NCBI RefSeq assembly: GCF_016065055.1
Contig: NZ_CP065856.1
Location: 124,001-188,000, forward strand
Reading direction: 5' to 3'
Source of the DNA: Halosimplex litoreum
Lineage (GTDB): Archaea > Halobacteriota > Halobacteria > Halobacteriales > Haloarculaceae
DNA: 64,000 nt
Notes under the pieces: model-generated
Told to the model about the DNA's origin: nothing
Database searches by the model: none
What the model saw: only the letters and a program-made list of their open reading frames with translations
Part shown: positions 43,022 through 52,055 of the stretch, piece after piece
How positions within the stretch are numbered: position 1 is the first letter of the stretch
How the letters are laid out: each line of letters starts with the position of its first letter
Translations under genes and position numbers: made by a program

Positions 43022-43045
43022 CAGGGTCGGGTTCGGCATATCGGT

Positions 43046-44842
43046 TCAATTGCTCTGTGCCTGAGTTACATATAGATCCGCGTACGTCCCGTCGTCTTCA
43101 ACTAGCTCGGTGTGCGTCCCCGTCTCCGAGATCTCACCATCCTCGACTGTGTAGATCCGATCCGCGTTCACGATCGTCGACAACCGGTGGGCGATCACGA
43201 ACATCGCGTAGTCACGGTCCATCGCCTCGATGGCTTGATGAACCGTTTCTTCGATGTTGGAGTCCAGATCGCTCGTCGCTTCGTCCAGCACGAGGAAGTC
43301 GGCGTCTTTCAGTAGTGCCCGCGCCAGTGCTACTCGCTGTTTCTGGCCACCAGACAACCGAACACCATCATCGCCCAATTGCGTCTCGTAGCCGTTCGGG
43401 AGGTCGTTCAGGAACTCCGTAACTTGGGCGATCTCGCAGACGCGTTCGATCTCCCGGCGACTCGCTTGCCGGTCAGCTACAGTCACGTTCGCCCGGAGGG
43501 TATCGTTGAAGATGTAGGGATGTTGGCGAACAACCGACACGCGCTCGCGCCATTCGTCCACATCCATCTCGTCTATCGGCCGGCCGTCGGCCAGGATCCG
43601 GCCATCATCGGGTTCGTACATCCGAGTCAGCAACGAGACGACTGTCGACTTACCGGCGCCGGAGGGGCCAACGAACGCGACGAACTCGCCGCGGTCGGCC
43701 GAGAACGAGAGGCCATCGAAAATCTGCTCACCGGTGTCGTAGGAGAACTCCACGCCCTGGAAATCTACCGTGTCGACGGGATTCGGGACTGGAGCGTCAT
43801 CGCCTACCGACTCCCGACGCGCGTCAAGTTCATCGATGAATGACTGGGTCCGAGCGAGGTGCGGCAGGTCACTCTCGATCTGATAGACGATGTTGTTGAG
43901 CGTGCTGACCCGAGGTGCAAGCCGAAACATCGCAAACAGGAACACACCGAGCGAGGCCAGGGACATCGAGGCGATTGCGAGCGCGGCGTAGATCAACACG
44001 AACACCGTGATCGCAGTGAGCAACTGGTAGATGTTGTCCAATGCGGCCTCATTACGCCGAAGTTTGATCTGTGACCCGGCAACCTGGTCGGCCGCGGCGT
44101 GAAAATCCGAGAACAGTTCGCCGGTCATCCCAAACAACTTCACGTCGCGAACCCCCTGGGTCCCAGCCTGAGCGGCAGTCTGTAGCCGTTCGTTGGCTTC
44201 AGCGACGCGGCTGCCGATGTCGTATCCCGACTCGACCACCGACCGGAGCACGAACGTGATCAGACCGAGCACGATCGCTGCGGCGACAGTCAAGCCTGGC
44301 GCGAGGTACAGTGCGACGCCGAGGTATATCAGGCTGAGCAACCCTTGCTCGACGAACCGAATTATCCGCTGTATTACCCGCCCAGCGTAGCTCGCCTGCG
44401 TGACGATCGCGTTCAGGATCTCGTCGGATCCCTGCTGGTCGAAATAGCTGACCTCGGCGTCAAGCGCCCTCTCGAAGGACATCGTCTGTAGCTCCCTGAC
44501 GTAATCGGTCCGTAGCGCTGCTCTGAGCCAGTGAACGAGAAAGCTCGACGTGTACCGCAACGTCATCACGACTGCGACGCCGACCACGACAGTCTCCAAG
44601 GTCAGCGGCAGTCCGACGACCTCGTAGGCGGTAACGAACACACGTAGGATCCCGTCGGCCGACTCCACAGCGGCCGGGTCGCGTGCGAGTTCGATGATCG
44701 GCAGCAGGAAACTCAGTCCGATCCCTTCGAGCACCGCGGCGAAGAAACTGACGAGGAGGATACCGGTAGAGAAGGCAGGCCTGTACAGGGCCACGCGGTA
44801 CAGCGCCCGCAGTTTGTCTCGAATGGGGAGTTCGTCGCTCAT
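43046..44842 (-). CDS. ABC transporter (fused permease-ATPase), lipid-linked glycan flippase candidate
   Basis: A 598-residue ABC half-transporter of the MsbA/PglK type. A six-segment membrane domain (about 22-325) is followed by an ATPase domain with Walker A GPSGAGKST (392-400), signature LSGGQ (496-500), Walker B LVLDEATSD (517-525) and the H-loop AHRLS. It would act as a homodimer. Among glycan genes the likely task is flipping lipid-linked oligosaccharides across the membrane, as PglK does; this is inference from context. The ATG at 44842 (MSDELPIRDK) is preferred to that at 44926. Confidence 0.88.
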   Translation of the reverse strand: MSDELPIRDKLRALYRVALYRPAFSTGILLVSFFAAVLEGIGLSFLLPIIELARDPAAVESADGILRVFVTAYEVVGLPLTLETVVVGVAVVMTLRYTSSFLVHWLRAALRTDYVRELQTMSFERALDAEVSYFDQQGSDEILNAIVTQASYAGRVIQRIIRFVEQGLLSLIYLGVALYLAPGLTVAAAIVLGLITFVLRSVVESGYDIGSRVAEANERLQTAAQAGTQGVRDVKLFGMTGELFSDFHAAADQVAGSQIKLRRNEAALDNIYQLLTAITVFVLIYAALAIASMSLASLGVFLFAMFRLAPRVSTLNNIVYQIESDLPHLARTQSFIDELDARRESVGDDAPVPNPVDTVDFQGVEFSYDTGEQIFDGLSFSADRGEFVAFVGPSGAGKSTVVSLLTRMYEPDDGRILADGRPIDEMDVDEWRERVSVVRQHPYIFNDTLRANVTVADRQASRREIERVCEIAQVTEFLNDLPNGYETQLGDDGVRLSGGQKQRVALARALLKDADFLVLDEATSDLDSNIEETVHQAIEAMDRDYAMFVIAHRLSTIVNADRIYTVEDGEISETGTHTELVEDDGTYADLYVTQAQSN

Positions 44843-44944
44843 CGATAGTTGGAGCGTCTGTATGTGGTCGAATGCAGTTAATAAGCGATGTGATTGTGCC
44901 GTTTGAATCCACTCGGCAACCGCCATAGACCTCTCAGAGACCGG

Positions 44945-46753
44945 CTACTCGACCGTCACGCTCTTGGCCAGGTTCCGCGGCTTGTCGATCGACCGTCCGA
45001 GCTTGTCCGCCACGTGGTACGACACCAGCTGCAACTGCACGTTGGCCAACACGGCAGCCGCTTGCGGATGCGTCTCGGGCACCTCTAACACCGCATCGGC
45101 GTACCGACCCACGTCGGACTGCCCGTCCGTAACCGCAACCACCGGAGCGTCCCGAGCTTCCACTTCCTTCACGTTCCCGATGGTCTTGCGGGCCATCTCC
45201 CCGTCGCCGGTAACGACCGCGAACACGGGCGTCTCTCCCGTCACCAGCGCCAGCGGCCCGTGCTTCAACTCTCCGGCGGCGAACCCTTCGGCGTGCTTGT
45301 AGGTGATCTCCTTCATTTTCAGCGCGCCCTCGAGCGCCACGGGGTACTGCAGGCCGCGGCCGATGAAGAAGTAGGCGTCGCTGTCGACGTACTCGCCGGC
45401 CACGGACTCCGCGCGCGAATCGTCTAGGATCGCCTGGATGTTGCTGGGCAGGTCGCGCAACGCGCCGATGACCTCACGCACGTCGTCCACCCGCGTCGTC
45501 CCCAGAGAAAAGAGGTTCAGAGCGACCAGCTGCGACGCGAACGTCTTCGACGCCGCGACGCCGATCTCCGGGCCGGCCCTGATATACAGCGCGTGGTCGC
45601 ACTCCCGCGCCGCGGTCGACCCCACGGTGTTCGTCACGGCGAGCGTCCGCGCGCCACGCTTGCGCGCCTCCCGGAGCGCCGAGAGCGTGTCGGCGGTCTC
45701 GCCGCTCTGGGTCACACCGACCACGAGCGCGTCGCCGATCGGCGGCGGCGAGGTGGCGTACTCGCTAGCGAGGAACGCGTGGGCCGGGATCCCCGCGTCG
45801 CGCAGCAACTGCGCGCCGTAGAGCGCGGCGTGATAGGAGGTCCCGCAGGCGACGAACTGGACGCCCGTGGGCGACAGATCCCCGAGGTCGCCGATATCGA
45901 CCTGGGCGGTCATCTCGTCGACGCGCCCGCGGAGACACTGCCGGATAGCCCGCGGTTGCTCGTGGATCTCCTTGAGCATGAAGTGGTCGTAGCCGCTCTT
46001 GCCGGTCTCCTCGGGGTCCCAGTCGACGGTGTCGACGTCCTTGTCGACCGTCGTCCCGTCGACGTCCGAGACACGCCACCCCTCGGCCGAGAGCGTCGCG
46101 AACTCGCCGTCGGCGAGGTACACCACCCGGTCGGTGAAGTCACGGAAGGCAGGCACGTCGCTGGCGAGGTAGTACGCGGGCTCGCTCTCCGCGTCACCAT
46201 CGTCGATCCCGAGCACGAGCGGCGAGTCGTTGCGCGCGGCGTAGATGGTGTCGTCGCCCGAGACGACGACGGCGACCGCGTAGCTCCCCTCGAGCCGCGA
46301 GATGGCTTCGCGGACGGCGGCTTCGTTGTCCAGCCCGTCGGCCAGCGCGTCCTCGACGAGGTGGGGGACGACTTCGGTGTCGGTGTCGCTCTTGAACGTG
46401 TGGCCCGCGGTGGCGAGCTCGTCGCGGAGCGACTGGTAGTTCTCGATGATGCCGTTGTGGACGACGGCCACGTCGCCCGTACAGTCGAGGTGCGGGTGGG
46501 CGTTTGCGTCGGTGGGCGGACCGTGGGTCGACCAGCGGGTGTGACCGATGCCGGCCGCGCCGTCGATGGACCGGGATTCGAGCGCGCGCTTCAGGTCGTC
46601 GATCTCCCCGGATTTCTTGCAGACGTCGACGCGCTCGCCCGAGAGGGCGACGCCCGCCGAGTCGTAGCCGCGGTACTCCAGTTTCGAGAGGCCGTGGACG
46701 AGCACGTCCAGTGTCTCGTCTTCACGGCCCACACAGCCGATGATGCCACACAT
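44945..46753 (-). CDS. glmS: Glutamine-fructose-6-phosphate aminotransferase (isomerising)
   Basis: Makes glucosamine-6-phosphate from fructose-6-phosphate and glutamine, the start of UDP-GlcNAc synthesis. It has 602 residues. The glutaminase domain begins with the nucleophile Cys of MCGIIGCVG, which fixes the start at 46753, and includes GHTRWSTHG and VVHNGIIENY. Two SIS domains follow, with ACGTSYHAAL, TQSGETADT and GRGLQYPVALEGALKMKE. The C-terminus SIDKPRNLAKSVTVE is the family's catalytic tail. The ATG overlaps the glmU stop by one base (TGATG), so the two are coupled. Confidence 0.95.
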   Translation of the reverse strand: MCGIIGCVGREDETLDVLVHGLSKLEYRGYDSAGVALSGERVDVCKKSGEIDDLKRALESRSIDGAAGIGHTRWSTHGPPTDANAHPHLDCTGDVAVVHNGIIENYQSLRDELATAGHTFKSDTDTEVVPHLVEDALADGLDNEAAVREAISRLEGSYAVAVVVSGDDTIYAARNDSPLVLGIDDGDAESEPAYYLASDVPAFRDFTDRVVYLADGEFATLSAEGWRVSDVDGTTVDKDVDTVDWDPEETGKSGYDHFMLKEIHEQPRAIRQCLRGRVDEMTAQVDIGDLGDLSPTGVQFVACGTSYHAALYGAQLLRDAGIPAHAFLASEYATSPPPIGDALVVGVTQSGETADTLSALREARKRGARTLAVTNTVGSTAARECDHALYIRAGPEIGVAASKTFASQLVALNLFSLGTTRVDDVREVIGALRDLPSNIQAILDDSRAESVAGEYVDSDAYFFIGRGLQYPVALEGALKMKEITYKHAEGFAAGELKHGPLALVTGETPVFAVVTGDGEMARKTIGNVKEVEARDAPVVAVTDGQSDVGRYADAVLEVPETHPQAAAVLANVQLQLVSYHVADKLGRSIDKPRNLAKSVTVE

Positions 46754-47958
46754 CAGCGAGTCACCTCCGCGCGGCTCGCGATGCGGCCGCTCGCGCGGAC
46801 GCTGGTCCCGATGTGCGCGCCGGGGCCGACGAGCGTCCCCGGCGAGAAACTCGCGTCGCCCTCGGCGGTGACGCGGTCGGCGACGACGGCACCGAGGCGC
46901 TGGTCCTCGAACACCTGGCGGCCGACGCGCACGTCCGCGGGACCGCCCGGGACGACGGTCCCGGCGCCGAGGGTCACGTCCTGGCCCGTCACCGCGTCGA
47001 TGAGCGTCGAGCCCGACTCGACGCGGGTGTCCGTGTCGAGGACGGAGTTCCGGACCGTCGCGTTCGCGCCGACGGTCACGTTCTGGCCCAGCGCCGCGTT
47101 CGGCCCGACGACGGCGCCGGGACCGACCTCGCAGTCCGGTCCGACCACGACCGGTCCCTGGAGGACTGCCGTGTCGTGGACGGTCGCCACGGGATCGACC
47201 CACACGCCGGCGTCACGGCCGCCGTCGCCGCTCGCGGGTTCGTCGACGTGCCCGCGGGCGAGCACTTCGTCGGCCACCGCCAGCAGGTCCCAGGGGTAGG
47301 TCGCGTCGACCCACATCCCCTCGGTCCGGATACCGCGCACCCGGCCGTCGTCCATCAGCCGGCCGATCGTGTCGGTCAGCGCGAGTTCGCCGTCCGAACG
47401 CTCGGTCGCGTCGATGGCGTCGAATACCGACGACTCGAAGGCGTAGACGCCGGCGTTGATCAGTCGGTATTCGTCGGTCTCGGGCTTCTCGACGAGTTCG
47501 GCCACGTCGCCCTCGTGGAGGACGACCGCGCCGTACTGGCTGGTCTCGGGCCGTTCGAGGACGGCCATCGACGGGTCGCCGCTGCGCTCGAACTCGTCGA
47601 CCACGTCGCGGACGATGTCGGCGTCGACGACCCGGTCGCCGTTGACGACCAGCGCCGGCCCGTCGACGACTTCGCGAGCCTGGAGGAGGGCGTGCCCGCT
47701 GCCGAGTTGCTTGTGCTGGGTGACATACTCGATCTCGACCCCCTCGTAGGCCGGCCCGAAGTGGTCCTGTACCCGACCGCGCTTGTACCCCACCACGACC
47801 ACGATCTCCCGCACGTCCGCCGAGACCAGCGCGTCGAAGACGTACTCCAGGATCGGCCGGTTGGCCGCGGGTAACATCGGCTTGGGCCGGTTGCGCGTCA
47901 GCGGCCGCAACCGCGTCCCCTCACCCGCCGCGAGGACCACCGCCGTATCGATGCTCAT
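46753..47958 (-). CDS. glmU: Bifunctional GlmU-type nucleotidyltransferase/acetyltransferase
   Basis: A 401-residue sugar nucleotidyltransferase with a C-terminal left-handed beta-helix. The first domain (1-230) has LAAGEGTRLRPLTRNRPKPML, VVNGDRVVD and VEKPETDEYRL. The hexapeptide-repeat part (about 255-401) includes VVVGPDCEVGPGAVVGPNAA. In archaea such proteins make UDP-GlcNAc from glucosamine-1-phosphate, or act as glucose-1-phosphate uridylyl/thymidylyltransferases. The coupling to glmS favours the GlmU role. Start at 47958 (MSIDTAVVLAAGEG); longer in-frame starts lie in non-coding-looking sequence. Confidence 0.85.
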   Translation of the reverse strand: MSIDTAVVLAAGEGTRLRPLTRNRPKPMLPAANRPILEYVFDALVSADVREIVVVVGYKRGRVQDHFGPAYEGVEIEYVTQHKQLGSGHALLQAREVVDGPALVVNGDRVVDADIVRDVVDEFERSGDPSMAVLERPETSQYGAVVLHEGDVAELVEKPETDEYRLINAGVYAFESSVFDAIDATERSDGELALTDTIGRLMDDGRVRGIRTEGMWVDATYPWDLLAVADEVLARGHVDEPASGDGGRDAGVWVDPVATVHDTAVLQGPVVVGPDCEVGPGAVVGPNAALGQNVTVGANATVRNSVLDTDTRVESGSTLIDAVTGQDVTLGAGTVVPGGPADVRVGRQVFEDQRLGAVVADRVTAEGDASFSPGTLVGPGAHIGTSVRASGRIASRAEVTR

Positions 47959-48206
47959 ACAGAGTGGTCGTGGTCGCCCACTTTCAAGTTTCTGGGCCGA
48001 GGATCCCACGCCCGTCGGGGATCCCCTCCCGTTTCGCCCCAGAACGACGGTCTCACGTCGTCCCACTCGTCGACCAGCCGAGATGCTCCCGAGCCCGTCG
48101 GTACCGCTTTCGAACCGGTCGATACCGCCCCAGTCAGGAGAGTCTCACCTGTACTGCTTGTGTTTCCAAAGACACAGTTCATCCTGTCCGCGATACGAGA
48201 CTCCGC

Positions 48207-48788
48207 ATGGCATCGTTTCTCGTCGCCTACGGAACGGGGGAGGGGCAGACAGCCAAGGTGGCCGACCGGATCGTCGCGACGCTCGGCGACCGCGGTCACG
48301 ACGCGACGGCGGTGAACATCACGGCGGGGGCCGAGGACGTGGACGCTACAGAGTACGACGCGGTGCTGGTCGGGGCGTCGGTTCGCGTCGGGAAACACCA
48401 AGGAGCGGTCGTCGACTTCGTGACCGACGAGCGCGAGGCGCTCTCGGCGCGGCCGACCGCGTTCTTTCAGGTCTCGCTGGCCTCGGCGTCCGACCGAGGC
48501 GTCGAGCAGGCCGCGGAGTACGTCGAGTCGTTCTGCTCGGAGACGGGGTGGAACCCCGACCGGATCGCGCAGTTCGGCGGCGCGCTGCGATTCTCGGAGT
48601 ACGGCTTCCTCACGCGGCTCGCGATGAAACTGATCGCGAAACGACGGCTGCCGGGGGTCGACACGACCCGGGATTCGGAGTTTACCGACTGGCACGCGGC
48701 GGCGGACTTCGCCGACGACGTCGCCGCCTTCGTCGAGGGTCGCCACGGTATCGACGCACCGAACGTCGACGCGTCGGAGGGGCGATGA
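48207..48788 (+). CDS. Flavodoxin-domain protein, HemG-like
   Basis: A 193-residue flavodoxin-like protein similar to menaquinone-dependent protoporphyrinogen oxidase (HemG). It has VAYGTGEGQTAKVADRIV as the FMN phosphate-binding loop, VLVGASVRVGKHQGAVVDFV, FFQVSLASAS and FGGALRFSEYGFLTRLAMKLIAKR, all in HemG-like order. It may oxidise protoporphyrinogen IX or another quinone-linked substrate. The ATG at 48207 is chosen because the flavodoxin fold starts directly. It is divergent from glmU, with 248 bases between them, and not obviously tied to the glycan genes. Confidence 0.75.
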   Translation: MASFLVAYGTGEGQTAKVADRIVATLGDRGHDATAVNITAGAEDVDATEYDAVLVGASVRVGKHQGAVVDFVTDEREALSARPTAFFQVSLASASDRGVEQAAEYVESFCSETGWNPDRIAQFGGALRFSEYGFLTRLAMKLIAKRRLPGVDTTRDSEFTDWHAAADFADDVAAFVEGRHGIDAPNVDASEGR

Positions 48789-49003
48789 CAACCGGCTGAG
48801 TTCCACGGGCAGCCTGCGAAATCGATCAGGTACAGCCGACGACGAGTGAATTTTGAGCGTCGAACAAGAGTTAATCTCCCTAATGGGTCTCGGTAACGGG
48901 AGAGGGCTTCTTGAGTTGAGGAACCGAGCGTTCGAACTCGGACCCGCGATTCGATGCCGACAGCGAGAGGACAGCGAAAATCAGTATGCTGGTCCGTGGA
49001 TTC

Positions 49004-49009
49004 ATATAC
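49004..49009 (+). promoter_or_regulatory. TATA box of the HTH/TumE-like pair
   Basis: ATATAC, 24 bases before the ATG at 49033, consistent with a leaderless transcript of the two-gene operon. The rest of the 244-base gap after the flavodoxin gene shows no gene. Confidence 0.5.
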
Positions 49010-49032
49010 TTGTGCAGCCTACCGTACCGTAG

Positions 49033-49641
49033 ATGCCCGAAGACGAACCACGGGGTCGTCCCCAGGAAAGCGGGGGCGCTGATACGCGGGACGTGAACGA
49101 GGCCGTCGAAGCGGAGTGGGTCGACGAAACGACGCCGTTCGAACGAGTATACGAAGTCGTTCGACGGACGTACGAAGCCGAATCGGCCGACGAACTCGCC
49201 GATCGCGCCCGCGTCTCTCCGACGACCGCGCGAAAGCACCTTCGAACGCTCACCGATGCCGGCGAGGTCACGACGACCGAAGACGGGGGGACGACGCTGT
49301 ACCGGCGGTCGGAGACGGCCATCGTGACGGAACACGCCCAGACACTCCTACAGGAGCGGTCGCCCGAAGCGATCAGCACCGGGATCGCCGAAATGAAGGC
49401 GACGATCCGGGGGTGGCGCGAGGAGTACGGCGTCGACTCGCCCGAGGAGTTCGCCCGCGAGTTGGCCGTGGCCGACGCCGACGGCGAACACGGGTCCGTA
49501 CTCACCGAGTGGCAGACGACTCGGCGCAATCTCGCGCTCGCACAGGCGGCGTTAGCGATCGCCGACGCGCAACGCGACGGCCACCTCACGGGAACGGACG
49601 ACGGAGACGGCGGCCACGGCGACTCCTCGCTGCCGGTATGA
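49033..49641 (+). CDS. Winged-helix DNA-binding protein, likely antitoxin
   Basis: A 202-residue acidic protein. Residues about 35-95 are a winged helix (FERVYEVVRRTYEAESADELADRA, then SPTTARKHLRTLTDAGEVTTTE and a YRRSE wing). The C-terminal half is helical (MKATIRGWREEYGV; TTRRNLALAQAALAIADAQ). It matches a haloarchaeal HTH family (DUF7342-type, as I recall it) commonly found before small TumE-like genes. The stop overlaps the ATG of the following gene (ATGA), as in toxin-antitoxin operons. Confidence 0.65.
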   Translation: MPEDEPRGRPQESGGADTRDVNEAVEAEWVDETTPFERVYEVVRRTYEAESADELADRARVSPTTARKHLRTLTDAGEVTTTEDGGTTLYRRSETAIVTEHAQTLLQERSPEAISTGIAEMKATIRGWREEYGVDSPEEFARELAVADADGEHGSVLTEWQTTRRNLALAQAALAIADAQRDGHLTGTDDGDGGHGDSSLPV

Positions 49642-50114
49642 CTGAAGACGGTCCGACAGCGGACGATACGGACGGACACTCCGAAGTGTTCGGTCCGATC
49701 GACGCCAGCGCACTCCGCGAGATCCGTGATCTGTTCCTCGACCACGAACCGCTCGTCGAAACCGCGTCACTGGACGACCCGCTGAACCCACAGACGCTGT
49801 CGATCGAACTCGCCGACGGTATCGGGGAGGCGGCGACCGCCAGGTTCGACGTGCGCTGGAGCCTCTCCGACAATTACGCGTTCCACTACAGGGACGCGCT
49901 CGGCCGAGATCTCCGGTTCGACTGCCATCCCAAACCCGACGCGCCGGCGCGGCATTTCCATCTGCCTCCGAACGCCCCGAGTCGACCGGTCGAACCCTCC
50001 TGTATCACCGTCATCGAAGTGTCACTGGTCGCTCGTGCAGTCGTTCGACTGTGGCGTGATGCCTACGAACGCGGTAGCCTAGACGGGATCAACGACGCGG
50101 AGAATCCGCCCTGA
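49638..50114 (+). CDS. TumE/DUF6516-like protein, candidate toxin
   Basis: A 158-residue protein. The central block RFDVRWSLSDNYAFHYRDAL, then DCHPKPDAPARHFHLPPNAP, with its His/Pro-rich segment, resembles haloarchaeal TumE/DUF6516 proteins, proposed toxin partners of HTH proteins. Its ATG overlaps the stop of the HTH gene. It is convergent with the broken RelE-type gene at 50122, only 7 bases away. Toxicity is not shown by sequence; the alternative is a regulatory pair of other function. Confidence 0.55.
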   Translation: MTEDGPTADDTDGHSEVFGPIDASALREIRDLFLDHEPLVETASLDDPLNPQTLSIELADGIGEAATARFDVRWSLSDNYAFHYRDALGRDLRFDCHPKPDAPARHFHLPPNAPSRPVEPSCITVIEVSLVARAVVRLWRDAYERGSLDGINDAENPP

Positions 50115-50121
50115 GATCCGT

Positions 50122-50349
50122 TCAGTCGTCATCAGCTGTGTACGCGCCTTCGCGTTTCCGGACGCTCTCGACGCGGAGTGTCTTCGACTCGTGGAGTAGG
50201 CGACAGCCCACTCGATATCCACCGACCCGAAGTTTTCGGTAAGGAGACCCCGTTAGCGGTTCGAGAAAATCGCTCGGCTCGCGCCACTCGGAGGAGACTA
50301 CCTCGTCCAGCTTGTCCATGATCCTGTCCTGCGTGGACGGGTCTATCTT
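50122..50349 (-). pseudogene. RelE/ParE-type toxin, 3' portion, cut off by a TnpB element
   Basis: The reading frame gives KIDPSTQDRIMDKLDEV at 50299-50349 and goes on through EWREPSDFLEPLTGSPYRKL, RVGGYRVGCRLLHESKTLRV and ESVRKREGAYTADDD, which is the body and end of a haloarchaeal RelE-like toxin. There is an in-frame ATG at 50319 (65 residues), but the match extends ten codons upstream to Lys, where a TAA follows at the edge of the IS element. About 15-20 N-terminal residues are missing. The missing start appears to lie on the far side of the element near 52110, after the RHH gene. Confidence 0.7.
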
Positions 50350-50535
50350 TTAACAGCGAGAGAATCCCGCCGTCGACGGCGCTTCGCGCCGTCTGCCCGT
50401 GGCGTCTTCGACGCCACGCTGTTCACGGCGGGCGTGAATCGCGTCACTCCACTACGCAAACCACGAGCGACAGCCCTCTGAATACCCCACGCCAACACGA
50501 ACCATTAAGATACGAAGAAACGTACTGAAAAACGG

Positions 50536-50673
50536 ATGCGGGTTGACATCGCCATCGACCGTAGAAGCGACCTCCACGAACGAGTGAAAGAATACTCTCG
50601 TGAGAACGGACTGCGAATGGACTTCGCATACGCCGAACTCGTCGAAGAAGGACTCGATACTGTTGAAGAATGA
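50536..50673 (+). CDS. Small protein upstream of tnpB (ribbon-helix-helix-like)
   Basis: A 45-residue protein, MRVDIAIDRRSDLHERVKEY at its start, ending in EEGLDTVEE. A beta-strand followed by two helices, the size and the alternating MRVDIAID opening fit a ribbon-helix-helix fold. The stop codon overlaps the tnpB start (ATGA), so it is translationally coupled to tnpB. I recall similar small genes before tnpB in other haloarchaeal elements. A role in controlling tnpB expression is possible but inferred. Confidence 0.6.
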   Translation: MRVDIAIDRRSDLHERVKEYSRENGLRMDFAYAELVEEGLDTVEE

Positions 50674-51989
50674 GTGAGGAATGCAAGACGCTCGAAGCGT
50701 ATCTTGCTACACCCACTCAGCACAAGCAGCGCAAACTCCACGACGAACACGACCGATACGAAGCGTTGCTCCGAGAGAGCTTCAACGACGAGTGTGACAC
50801 GATGACTGCCGTCAACGAGGTCGTCACAGGTGAAGACCTCAACTGGCACTCCAAAAATGCACTCAAACAATACGTACCAAACCTCCTTGACGAGGACACG
50901 TACAACGCGAGTCAACTCGCAGACACCCATCCAATCCGCTACGCCAACACCGCAGCCGTCTTCGACCACGATGACAACCGCCACCACGAGATCTGCTGGG
51001 AAGTCCCTCTTCCCGGTCGTGGAACGAACGTCTGGATACCGCTCCAGTTGAACCCAGAGCAAGAAGACTGGTGGCACTCTCTGATTGACGACGAAGACGG
51101 CAGCGTGTGCGCGGGCGAACTCCGTCTGCAACGCGACGGCAACCGTTGGGTGTTGCACGTCACGGCGAACTACGAAGTTGAACCAGACCACTCGTGTTCG
51201 CGCGTGAGTGACGACGTGACGCCAGTCGGGTTCGACGTGGGTGAGTCGAAACTCTTGGTGGGCTGTGCCCTCCGAGACGACACGCCCGTTGACCCGTTGT
51301 TCGTGGATGGTGGTCGCGTTCGACACCTCCGACAAAAACAAGCGAGCGCTGAAGACCGCTTGAAATCACGGTATGCTTCGAAACTCCTCGATGACCTCGT
51401 GTGGGGGCGGTGGCAAGGCACCATCGAAGATGAAATCGAGAAAGCCTCCAGACAGGCTGTCGAATACACCTCTCAGTTCGAGAACCCAGTTATTGTCCTC
51501 GAATACCTCGACGGAATCACCGACGAGGACATCGGGAAGTACTGGAACCGACGCCTCGGCAAGTGGCTGTTCTCCCGCTTACAGTCACGCATTGAGGATA
51601 AGGCAGCGGATCACGGCATTCCTGTGGAATACGTGTATCCGCATCACACGTCGAAGACGTGCCACGCCTGTCAACACATCGGGTACAGGCCGCATCAGGG
51701 CACGTTCAAGTGTACGAACGAGGAGTGTTGGGTGTCGGAGTATCAAGCGGATTTGAACGCAGCTGCGAACATAGCCAACCGGCTGAATCCGTGGGGAGAG
51801 AGCCTGCCCGTGAAATGGGTGGGCGATGACTCGCCACGGAGTGGGGGCCAGTGGCAGGCCCACGAAGACACGTCACCGAGAGAGGGACTCCTGTCCGAGA
51901 GGCGGGCTTCCGATGACAAGGTTTCGTCTAGCTCACCAGCAGTGGGAGCAGGGGCGGAGCCGGAGACCGGTGACGCGAACACGTCTTGA
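50670..51989 (+). CDS. tnpB: TnpB RNA-guided nuclease of an IS605-type element
   Basis: A 439-residue TnpB. All three RuvC acidic residues are present: Asp189 in VGFDVGES, Glu278 in VIVLEYLDG and Asp361 in YQADLNAAANIA. The zinc finger is intact (Cys331, Cys334, Cys348, Cys353). Known TnpB proteins are programmed by an omegaRNA from the right end of the element and cut DNA next to a short target motif, which favours element retention. The N-terminus is short and the C-terminal 60 residues are Ser/Gly/Glu-rich and extend past the catalytic core; their DNA probably also encodes the guide RNA scaffold. Confidence 0.92.
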   Translation: MSEECKTLEAYLATPTQHKQRKLHDEHDRYEALLRESFNDECDTMTAVNEVVTGEDLNWHSKNALKQYVPNLLDEDTYNASQLADTHPIRYANTAAVFDHDDNRHHEICWEVPLPGRGTNVWIPLQLNPEQEDWWHSLIDDEDGSVCAGELRLQRDGNRWVLHVTANYEVEPDHSCSRVSDDVTPVGFDVGESKLLVGCALRDDTPVDPLFVDGGRVRHLRQKQASAEDRLKSRYASKLLDDLVWGRWQGTIEDEIEKASRQAVEYTSQFENPVIVLEYLDGITDEDIGKYWNRRLGKWLFSRLQSRIEDKAADHGIPVEYVYPHHTSKTCHACQHIGYRPHQGTFKCTNEECWVSEYQADLNAAANIANRLNPWGESLPVKWVGDDSPRSGGQWQAHEDTSPREGLLSERRASDDKVSSSSPAVGAGAEPETGDANTS

Positions 51990-52055
51990 AACCTCAATCC
52001 AGCATCTTGCTGGTATTCCACCTGCGGTGGAAGCCCCGGCGTTCACGCCGGGCGA
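51900..52055 (+). ncRNA. Candidate omegaRNA (TnpB guide RNA)
   Basis: In characterised IS605-type elements the guide RNA is made from the 3' end of tnpB through the right end, with the variable guide lying just outside. Here the right end shows three consecutive stem-loops (51999-52052), a suitable scaffold. If so, the guide would be read from the host sequence after about 52055-52075. This is placement by analogy; the exact ends are not visible. Confidence 0.45.

Noticed and set aside
44945-47203. GlmS frame extended to 752 residues
   Set aside because: The N-terminal nucleophile Cys of MCGIIG must be residue 1 after Met removal, so the start is at 46753.
48171-48188. TGTGT/ACACA inverted repeat upstream of the flavodoxin gene
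   Set aside because: Only five base pairs with an eight-base loop; too weak to claim as a site.
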